Origin: Polyodon spathula
Lineage: Eukaryota > Chordata > Actinopteri > Acipenseriformes > Polyodontidae
Assembly (NCBI RefSeq): GCF_017654505.1
Contig: NC_054548.1
Location: forward strand, 29,037,796-29,101,795
DNA: 64,000 bases
Direction of reading: 5' to 3'
Shown: positions 36,400 to 45,104 of the stretch, piece by piece
Numbering within the stretch: position 1 is the first letter of the stretch
Layout of the letters: the number at the start of each line of letters is the position of its first letter
Notes under the pieces: model-generated
Told to the model about the DNA's origin: nothing
Database searches by the model: none
Seen by the model: only the letters and a program-made list of their open reading frames with translations
Translations under genes and position numbers: made by a program

Positions 36400-36725
36400 A
36401 GGTGGTGCCTACAATGGAAATGCATGACATGGAGAGCGTGTGCAGGACTTGCACCAACTATCGTGGTACTAACACACTGCGTGCACTGTGTACCGAGAGC
36501 ACCATGTGCACCGAGTACCATGCAGCGCTGAATACCGTGCACACCGCATGCACAGAGCACAGCACCATGCATACTATGTGTACCGAGCTTCGTGCGCACC
36601 ACACTGCGCCATGCGTACCATGTGCAACGAGCAATGTGCAGCGTTGGTGCACTGTCTGTATGGGGTACTGTGAGTCAATGAGCACTATGCGCACCGTGGT
36701 ACCGAAGTAGTATGGGCCGAGCACG
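36400..36725. repeat. Degenerate minisatellite in DIRS copy 2 leader
   Basis: Degenerate tandem units on the theme GTACCATGTGCACCGAG fill the stretch upstream of gag. The position equals that of the minisatellite of copy 1 but the unit sequence is different. Confidence 0.75.
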
Positions 36726-37497
36726 CACCACGGAATTTAGAAAATACTGGGGGCGGCTATACAACTGTGCCTACCCTGACCTCGTGGTCACACACCTGGG
36801 CAGCGCAGAGAGTACAACAGGGGGACAAGGCCGAAGCCGCGGCAGGCGATTGACTTTAGCAGTATAGCAAAACACAATACAATAATACAGTACAATAATT
36901 ATACAGTACATTATAATACATCAGTACAGATGGGGAAGAGCACACTTTCTGTTTAATTGTAAGGCCCACACACGTGGTGATAGGCCAGTGCAGCCTGAGT
37001 ATATCTCAACTGTACAACAGGGCAAGCCTCGGTGAGGAGTACACAGCTGGTCCGGCTTTAAGCAGCTGCACTGCAGCTAGTCCTCTGTGCAAGAACAGGG
37101 ACACACAGCACAATCAAAACAATAAGGCCCGACCGACGGCCTACATGCGGCTGGTGGACTAACTCGACAATGGGGATAAGGCAGGCCTTGCCTCGGTGGA
37201 GTAACAACGCTCTCCTAAGTAAAAAAGGGGGTGAAAAACACACACTCACTCCTAATAATACTGCTTACCGGCAGTCGACTCACAGCAGACAGACAGAAGA
37301 GAAGCAGCCTGACACACGTAGCGAGCAGATGTTGAAGACAGTATAAGAAATAGAAAAAAGGCTATGATTTAGGAACTACTGATTCCATGAAAATCAGCAC
37401 GAAGTGCAAGGGAACTAGCAACAAGCTCAATGCAACGCTTTTTAAGTAATAAAATGGGCTCAACGCAACACAGAAGGTCTTACCATACCAACTTGAG

Positions 37498-37670
37498 AAG
37501 CGAAAAGAGACAGATTCTTCCCTGCGTGACGATTACATACCCTCAGTAGTTGGGACAGGGGAGGTCATCAAGGGAAGGGGGCCTATGAGCAGCGTTGATA
37601 GAAAGAGCTCAGTGATACCTACCAAAGAGGCAGGCGTATATCCCATAACAATGTTTGGTGGCCATCTTCA
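37498..37670. repeat. DIRS copy 2, right inverted terminal repeat
   Basis: Inverted partner of 33703-33880, followed by the right tip. An unassigned leader of about 770 bp (36726-37497) precedes it. Confidence 0.85.
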
Positions 37671-37684
37671 AATTGAAAGGGAAC

Positions 37685-38421
37685 TGAAGAAACCTAGAAA
37701 TATAATATAATCCCGTTTGTGATTAAAGTTAATTATTTATGTGTAGAGGTCTCAATATGTATGCTACACAAGATGTTGAGTATGTTTATTATTATTTTTA
37801 TTTATTTATTTATTTTAAAAAAGAAACTTGCGAATACTGTATATAGGTTAAATAATAATAAAAGTAATGACTACAGCAAAATACTTACCCATCGTTTACA
37901 AACACAAAAACAAAGTATACTAATAATAATAAAGAAAATAATGATAAAACAGCACCGACAAGGCACATAGGTTAGCTAACTAGAGATAAAACAATGTCAT
38001 ATTTACTTTCGCTTCCATCCAGAGAAACATTTTCAAAACAGGACAGAAAACAAAATAAGAACATATATAATTAAAAATAACAGTAAAACATTTATAAGAG
38101 GGCTATCTTAGATGTCTTTTCAGTAATTAATTGTTTGATGTACCCTAGCTACACGAAAAACATTCTGGAAGTAATTTTTTTAAAACGCGTATATAAAGTT
38201 AATTTTTAATAGTAACATGAAAAAATAAAAAAGTGGCTAGTTAGTCCCAGTTCCTAACTCTCAGATGAGTTATAGCTCAGCACTTTTGGGCTTGTAGAAC
38301 GGGAGATATAGATGTTTCAAACAGGTGATTGTCAATACAATTTTCCATTGAAGCCAGAAAATGGCGAAGTCAAAAACGAAGCAAATAAAAAAGCCACACC
38401 TACCGCAACCTTACAACTATT
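37685..38421. other. Gene-free stretch
   Basis: AT-rich DNA with an interrupted TTTA run near 37790. No Tc1 sequence resumes here after the DIRS end. Confidence 0.55.
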
Positions 38422-39145
38422 AACTATTAACAAACTATTAGTAAATACATTAATAAACATTAGTTACTAGTCTGTTAACAGTGAGTTAACAGTTAATAGA
38501 CTATTTGTTACTTGTATTTATAAACATTAGTAACTAGTCTGTTAACAGTTTATATACTATTTGTTACTTGTATTAATAGACATTAGTTACTAGCATGTTA
38601 ACAGTTTGTTTACTCTTAATAAACTGTTTCTTACTTGATGTATTATAACTTTTCTCAGTTAATAAATCAATGAATAAATGAACCTACTTTGATGTAAACA
38701 GAGTAAATGTTGTAGGACTTAGAAGCAAGCCCATGAATAAATCATCATTAACTATTAACAAACTAGTAGTAAATATATTAATAAACACCAGTTACTAGCC
38801 TGCTAACAATTATTAGGATATTGTTAATAACCATATTTATAAAGAGTTAGTTAAGAGTGAATAGGCCCTTAAAATAAAGTGAACCACATTTTCATTTGTT
38901 AACAGGTTGTTAAGCATTTGAAGCATGGTTGTAAGCACATTAATAAAACAAATAAAGAACAGGAAAAAAAAGTACTAAAGACAAGGCAGCACTTTAATTT
39001 AGAAGTTACTTTATTTCCCACAATTAGAACATCAAGCAAAACCAACTTTGTCAAACTTTGAAACCCACCAATGAAAACATCTTATCAATTACTCATTCAG
39101 TCGATTTCACTTTTAAAACCGTATAAAAACATTTCAAAAATACTT
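38422..39145. repeat. Merlin-type element, left long inverted repeat
   Basis: It is the reverse complement of 43585-44360 over more than 700 bp. Shared blocks include AACTATTAACAAACTATTAG, GGCCCTTAAAATAAAGTGAA and AAACCAACTTTGTCAAACTT. Inside it, units of about 60-70 bp built on TTAACAAACTA...GTTACTAG...TGTTAACAG recur several times, so the repeat has its own subrepeats. Confidence 0.92.
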
Positions 39146-39237
39146 TTATACAGTAATGTACCTATGGTCACCCTAGGTATTGGAAACAATAGTGGGCAAA
39201 AAAGCAAACACTTGAACATATGCCCTTGGTAGTGTTT

Positions 39238-39248
<11 letters not shown>

Positions 39249-39291
<43 letters not shown>
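39249..39291. repeat. (ATT)n microsatellite
   Basis: About 14 units following a poly(T) run. It gives a false Asn-rich ORF on the minus strand. Confidence 0.95.
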
Positions 39292-39442
39292 AAGGTTAAC
39301 ATTTACATTTTTTAACACAGTTATGGTCATTCTTATAGCCATGTGTTGATACAAGTGTTTAAGTAAGGTGCATGGTTTTATTTTTGTTTTACATCTCAAC
39401 CACTTTTTGAAACTTTTATATTGCAGTCTTCTATTGTTGTTT

Positions 39443-39546
39443 CCAAGATGGCTTTGCATGTATTTTTCAGAATTACATGGATTTATCAGTAGGTGGAAGA
39501 ATGATGGGAAATATAGTTCTGAGAAATACATGAGAAGCCATCTTGG
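39443..39546. repeat. Small foldback (MITE-like)
   Basis: The arms start CCAAGATGGC and end GCCATCTTGG. About 27 of 30 bases are complementary between 39443-39472 and 39517-39546, with a loop of about 44 bases. Confidence 0.85.
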
Positions 39547-39857
39547 AGCTATTTTATATACATAGACAATGAGACCTGATATTTAAAAATGAAAAAAAGT
39601 GGTCAAGTTATATAAAAAATAAAATTAACTATACACACACCTTAAGGTAACACACTATTGTAGCAATACACAAAATAAACACCTTTTGTTGCCCTTTAAG
39701 TGTGAATTCAAGCATTTGCTGATTTAAACAATTTTTTAAAATGATTATTATTTGACAGCATGTGTATAATTGTATTATGCAGTATTAAACAAGAACAGGA
39801 TGATACTACTTTAATGACTGTTAGAAAACACAACAGATATGATACTGTAACATATTA

Positions 39858-39859
<2 letters not shown>

Positions 39860-39935
<76 letters not shown>
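39860..39935. repeat. (AT)n microsatellite
   Basis: About 38 AT units. Confidence 0.97.
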
Positions 39936-39941
<6 letters not shown>

Positions 39942-40244
39942 TACCAGTGGTGTACCAGTGAATAGGTCATCCTCGATATTGTAAATTATATGCATTTGAA
40001 AATAGCAAACACTTGAAAATGTGCACTTCCTAGTGCTTTTTTTTTTAAATGACATTTCACATTTACATTTTTTTTTAATTATTGTAGCCATGTCTGGAAT
40101 TAGTCTGTGGACATGAATAAGAAAAAAAAAAAAACTCTTGTGTGCATGACTTGGCACTTCCGTTTGATACGAAATTGTGCGCACGAGACAGTAAACTGCA
40201 CGCAAGATGATTTTTTTTTTACTTATGTACAGGGCTCTGTATTA

Positions 40245-41924
40245 TTCTAACCTCTTACTAATATTTCTTTTTAGAAGGCATATGAAGTAGCTTTCCCTTT
40301 TCATTTCTTCAACAATTCCATTGGTTTGGTCATCAATAACACTGGCACATCTGTCTGAGAAGTCCATCAGCTTATCTTCCTTTGGTTTAAATTCACGAAG
40401 TGTGTCAAACTTTTCTGGTGCTGCAATCTTCAGTTCAGCAATTGGTGCTGTAGCAATTATACTGTTACGATCCACATTGATGGTGGTTAAAGCATGCGAC
40501 AAGATACCTTTTGTCTCGTATGCCGATAGTACTTTTTTGTACCTCTCTAAAACTTGTTTTGGATTTTTCACTGTCAAAAAAGAATAACAAGAAAAAAAGA
40601 ATTACACAAGGCAGTAGTGCAGAGTAGTGGTTGGGGCCCTGGACTAGTAACTGGAAGGTTTGAATCCCAGGTGAAGCACTGCTGTTGTACCATTGAGCAA
40701 GGTATTTCACTGAGAATGCTCTAGTAAAAACACCCAGCTGTATACATGGGTACAGATATAAGTTTCTTTTGATAAAAGTGTCATCTAAATAAATTAATAA
40801 TACAATTATTAATTAATAATAATAATAATGCTTCACTAGTTATATAAGCAATTAGATTAAATGTTAAGTGTACAAAACATGCACAAGTGTCCTGCTGGTA
40901 CCTTAAGAGTATGAATAATCTAATCACTGCTTATTATTTATGCCATCATCATTTCTTTGATAGACAGAACATGGAAGTCTGGTTGAATGTATTTTTAATT
41001 CTACATGCAAGAATAGGTATATATTTAAAAAAATGTAATTTTCAATATTAACTGCAATTCTCATGGACATGAACATTTATCAACTATTTGACATAGAGTA
41101 ACAATTTATAACTACAATTACTATGTAGGAAAAACACTAATAAATACTATGATAAGCATCAAATAATGCATATGTCCATATTCATGTACAATATGAATGT
41201 TTTTGAATAGTACATTTTGTGTGTACATGCAAATATTTTCTGTTATGCATCCCTACACAAGCAAGGATATTTCTTGTGAACCTTAAACCCCATTCTGTCC
41301 ACTCAATGTACATTTTATTTATAACATTAGATACCTACCCCTTTGCCTCAGTACTTCCTTTTCAATTTTGCTTGTTTCTTGCCTTTTTGCATTTACTTGA
41401 CTTCTTGCTGTGTTTTACATCACTAGATCCATCACTTTCATCTTCACTTGAAACACTGGATTCTTCACTTGAACTGGTGTCATCTGAGCTGATTACTGTA
41501 AAAGAATCCCTTCTATTCTTCTTCCCAGGTCCTGTAACAATAAAATATGCAGATTTTAAATAAGACAAGTTAAAACCCTTTTACCGTATCTATGTTTCAA
41601 TAAAAAAAGCTGCAAATCCTCCCCAAATGTATTATTTATTAATTTTAGTCTTTATGCAAAATGATTTATAAAATGTTTAACAAACAATTAAAAATGCAAT
41701 ATAACTGAGTTACAATGCATAGTTTACTTTGATAAAGCACAACTTTTGCCAAAGATCTACGGGAATTACATTAGATTAAAAAAAAACAGAACATAATTAG
41801 TCTCTGTGGACGTAGAGCATTCAAGCTGTTTGTGAAGGAAGTCTCGTTCCATCTTCAGGTCATCTATCACTGATTTTATCATGGTATTCTCTACACTTAG
41901 TGCTGCCACTTCTGCTTTTAAATC
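40245..41924 (-). CDS. Coiled-coil protein, CCDC106-like, spliced, in transposon
   Basis: Three exons can be read on the minus strand. Exon A (41924-41793, after TTGTATTAG) encodes DLKAEVAALSVENTMIKSVI and continues with leucine heptads, a coiled coil. Exon B (41531-41339, after TTGTTACAG, donor GTAGGT) encodes an acidic Ser-rich and Lys-rich segment (SSDDTSSSEESSVSSEDESD). Exon C (40576-40245, after TTTTTTGACAG) encodes NPKQVLERYKKVLSAYETKG and then DRNSIIATAPIAELKIAAPE. From memory this order resembles fish proteins annotated as CCDC106-like. Exon B meets a TGA at 41364-41362 before its donor, so this copy needs a frameshift or is dead. The first exon and start codon were not found. A SINE lies in the intron before exon C. 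The function in the transposon is unknown; I infer a DNA-binding or accessory role. Confidence 0.6.
40608..40829 (+). mobile_element. tRNA-derived SINE
   Basis: The head carries a box A-like TAGTGGTTGGGGC and a box B-like GGTTTGAATCCC. A body with TTGAGCAAGGTATTTCACT and AAAACACCCAGCTGTATACA follows, as in a SINE family common in non-teleost ray-finned fish (my recollection). It ends in an AATAATA-type tail. It is inserted in an intron of the coiled-coil gene, close to the exon C acceptor. Confidence 0.78.
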
Positions 41925-42278
41925 CTAATACAACTTGGCTTTTCAGTCTAAAATTGTACGTGTTTGATTTCATAATATGAATAATAGTGTATGCAGTATA
42001 CAGCGTTACTGATACATATCATTGAACAATATCTTGGGACCTGCGTCATAGGGTGACGTATGGGAAAACATAAAAAGCAGCCAGCACAGCGTACCATCTG
42101 TTTCCGTACTGCCCAAAACAGACATAAATAGCCATCACGATCCACAGTGATTTGTGTCATTAATACATCTAATTGTTAACATTTCTATTGCTACAGTAGT
42201 ATTTTACAGTGTAATGCTTAAAAATAATATGATGCTTTTCCGATATAAAATAATTTACCATTTTCAACTATATTTCAG

Positions 42279-43498
42279 GGTTTGCAGAAGGCATCGGAAC
42301 AAATGTATAAAATCCATCAGAGCAAAATCATTTTTTTACTCGTTCCCATTCAAGTCTCCTCTGCTGGATGAAGTTCCTGTTCAGGTAATATTTTATGTAG
42401 TTATATGTATTGACTCAATTTTAAAAATAATTGCATAATGAAATCCATACCTGAATTTTTTAAAATTATAATAATAATTTTACCGTTATATTTATTTAGA
42501 AAGTAAGTGTTAAGGAGAATGCAACAATTTGTGGTAATTGATGAGAGCAAGTTCCATCATCACAGAAAAGTAATTGTCTACCTTTATAAAATATCAATGT
42601 TTCAAGCACAAATACAGAATTGTAATATAACTTGGAAATATAATATTAATATATGGAGCATGTCAAAAAGAACGTGAAATGCACATGTGGTTCTTCATCT
42701 TAAGGATCTGTTAATACAGCAAACAATTGCTCACCAAAAATCAACAATGTTAATAACATGGTGAGATTTCCTGTCCTAAATTTTACTATTTGTCCTAACC
42801 CTTTTTGGCTTTTCTATTGTACTATTTCCTATAATTTTATATTACATTCTCATTGATTTTTTGTTTATTATTATTACATTTTTAATTAATAAACAATGCT
42901 AGAAGTTCTTCATATTGCATCAGAAGTCATACATTTGTTGTGTTCATAAAGCACAGAATGATAATTAAGGAACTGATAAAAAATATTATAAATACATAAT
43001 TAAGACGTGTAAAATGTAGGCGTATATGTGAATTAAAAATGCTTTAATACTGTTTTTGCAGTACCACAAACCTGAAAAGAAGAAAGCTGGGTCTTTGGAA
43101 TGCTTGGATGTAACCAAGCTTCACGGAAACCAGTAGTAAAACTTATAAAAAGCAGATCATATCAGAGATTGATACCAATAATAGTAAAATACACAAGGGT
43201 TGGATCAACTATCATAAGTGATGACTGGAAAGCCTATTTTCAAAGATTTACTGATCATGGATATACACATCACACAGTAAATCACAGCAGAATCTTTGTT
43301 GGTGGCTATACAGGTGCTCACACACAACACATTGAAAGGGCATGGGGTCAGTTTAAATCAAACATATGGAGGCTGACAGAAAAGTTACTCAAGGAACACC
43401 TTCGGGTAATTCAATGGACCTACTGGCTAACAAAAAAACACAAACATGGGTCTTTAGGTCGTCTTATTGATGACATAAGGAAACTGTATCATGTATAA
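42279..43498 (+). CDS. Merlin/ISXO2-like transposase, spliced
   Basis: Three exons are visible. Exon 1 (42279-42384; acceptor TATTTCAG, donor GTAATA) encodes CRRHRNKCIKSIRAKSFFYS, matching the Cys...Cys...RKGSFF segment before the catalytic core. Exon 2 (about 42500-42569; donor GTAATT) encodes VVIDESKFHHHRK, with the first catalytic Asp at 42540-42542. Exon 3 (43062-43498; acceptor TTTTTGCAG) encodes ESWVFGML, STIISDDWKAY (second Asp 43220-43222), HHTVNHSRIFVGG, TGAHTQHIERAW (Glu 43334-43336) and a C-terminal LKEHLRVIQWTYWL. This is the IS1016/ISXO2 signature shared by Merlin. An apparent frameshift sits at the start of exon 3, a stop lies upstream in exon 2 and the N-terminal exon was not found. 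The DDE triad is intact. Confidence 0.8.
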
Positions 43499-43584
43499 TT
43501 GTTTTTTGTAATTTTGAATATTATTTGTTTGAATTAGTATTAATTACTTAGTCAATTACTAATTAATCACCAATCACTGTAAAG

Positions 43585-44360
43585 GTATTTTTGTAATGTT
43601 GTTTTTATATGGTTTTAAAAGTGAAATCGAGTGAATGAGTAATTGATGAGATGTTTTCATTGGTGGGTTTCAAAGTTTGACAAAGTTGGTTTTGCTTGAT
43701 TTTCTAACTGTGGGAATTAAATTAATTTCTAAACTAAAGTGCTGCCTTGTTTTTTAGTAGATTTTTTTTTCCCTGTTCTTTATTTGTTTTATTAATGTGC
43801 TTACAACCATGCTTCAAATGCTTAACAACCTGTTAACAAATGAAAATGTGGTTCACTTTATTTTAAGGGCCTATTCACTCTTAACTAACTCTTTATAAAT
43901 ATGGTTATTAACAATATCTTATTAACTGTTAACAGGCTAGTAACTGGTGTTTATTAATATATTTACTACTAGTTTGTTAATAGTTAATACTGATTTATTC
44001 ATGGGCTTGCTTCTAAGTCCTACCACAACATTTACTCTGTAAGTTTACATCAAAGTAGGTCAATTTATTCATTGATTTATCAACTGAAAAAAGTTATAAT
44101 ACATCAAGTAACAAACTATTAACTGTTAACAAACGGTTAACAGGCTATTAACTAGTGTTTATTAATATATTTGCTACTCGTTTGTTAATAGTTAATAATG
44201 ATTTATTCATGGGTTTACTTCTAATTCCTACCACATGTACTCCATGTATTTACATCAAAGTATATATCAAGTAACAAACGGTATATTAAGAGTCAACAAA
44301 CTATTAACATGCTAGTAACTAATGTTTATTAATGTATTTACTAATAGTTTGTTAATAGTT
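43585..44360. repeat. Merlin-type element, right long inverted repeat
   Basis: Inverted partner of the left repeat, with the same subrepeat pattern. It is somewhat longer, about 776 against 724 bp, because of an additional subrepeat unit. Beyond it the sequence reads CATAGGTGCCCTTAAAATAA, which echoes an internal block of the repeat. Confidence 0.92.
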
Positions 44361-44779
44361 CATAGGTGCCCTTAAAATAAAGCATGACCAAAAAACTACT
44401 TAAACATACTTTCTGATGCTGGTCTTGAGACAAGGGAAATCGTGTCTGTGGCAGGACACCGTAATTAAGGCTCAATTCGCAGTTACTAGACAGCAAATCA
44501 ACAGAAAAGACATGATTGGTCCACAATTCTGTCATCGGCTGGATCCAAACAACACCCTCAAAAATAGCCAGTCAAATTCCCAACCCTGTTTCAGGTCTTT
44601 CAGCACCAGTCAATCCATTTGCTGCCTGCTTGAATGAAAGCCCCCAGCCTCCAACAACAAGTTTCGAGTCAGACTCAATTAAACAACATGGACTGTTCAA
44701 CAATTGTACATATCGAGATAAATTAAAGTAAGAAAGAGTAAGACCCCAATAAATACATATGTTAGCAATAATAATAATT

Positions 44780-44782
44780 TTT

Positions 44783-44852
<70 letters not shown>
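44780..44852. repeat. (AAT)n microsatellite
   Basis: About 24 units with one interruption. Confidence 0.95.
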
Positions 44853-44853
<1 letters not shown>

Positions 44854-45017
44854 TTTTCTCTACATGGATGTTGTTTTTCTATTCTAATTATGCTGGGGAC
44901 TATTTTCCTCAGCGGAATGTTAACTGGCAAAATATCAAGTTCAACGTAAATATAGGTTTTAAAGTTTTTTTTTTTTTTTTAAAGAAAAACAAAGAAATAA
45001 ATTGTTTTCTAATAGCG

Positions 45018-45104
45018 ATAGAGCCCTCTACCGTATGGTAGATGAATCATAATTCCAGTCACGGTCATCTACCACATGGCAGAGCCCACATCGACGGGCT
45101 CTAT
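45018..45104. repeat. Imperfect inverted repeat (hairpin)
   Basis: ATAGAGCCC at the left pairs with GGGCTCTAT at the right. Inside, CTCTACCGTATGGTAGATGA pairs with TCATCTACCACATGGCAGAG at 17 of 20 positions. It may be a tiny foldback element. Confidence 0.75.

Larger units (their letters stand above)
33667..37684 (-). mobile_element. DIRS1-like retrotransposon, copy 2, internally deleted
   Basis: This is about 4.0 kb of a related but distinct DIRS subfamily, in the same orientation as copy 1. It has inverted terminal repeats, an internal complementary region, recombinase, a collapsed pol and a gag remnant. The left end is TTAGTTTACC and the right end AAATTGAAAGGGAAC. It adjoins the Tc1-like element at its left. 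RT and most of RNase H are deleted, so it could only move with help in trans. Confidence 0.88.
39150..40115 (+). repeat. Direct duplication inside the Merlin-type element
   Basis: Segments 39150-39350 and 39945-40115 share AGCAAACACTTGAA, the following poly(T), AACATTTACATTTTTT and TATAGCCATGT-like sequence in the same order. An (ATT)n tract (39249-39291) interrupts the first copy. An (AT)n array (39860-39935) lies just before the second. Confidence 0.6.
38422..44360. mobile_element. Merlin/ISXO2-type DNA transposon with two genes
   Basis: About 5.9 kb lies between long inverted repeats (38422-39145 and 43585-44360). It carries a spliced transposase with the ISXO2-like DDE signature on the plus strand (42279-43498) and a spliced coiled-coil gene on the minus strand (41924-40245). 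The two genes are divergent, with the shared 5' region at about 41930-42278. Inserted or expanded sequences include an (ATT)n, an (AT)n, a small foldback and a SINE. The exact termini and the 8-9-bp target duplication expected for Merlin were not found; the outermost bases have diverged. The assignment rests on the transposase domain. Confidence 0.75.
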
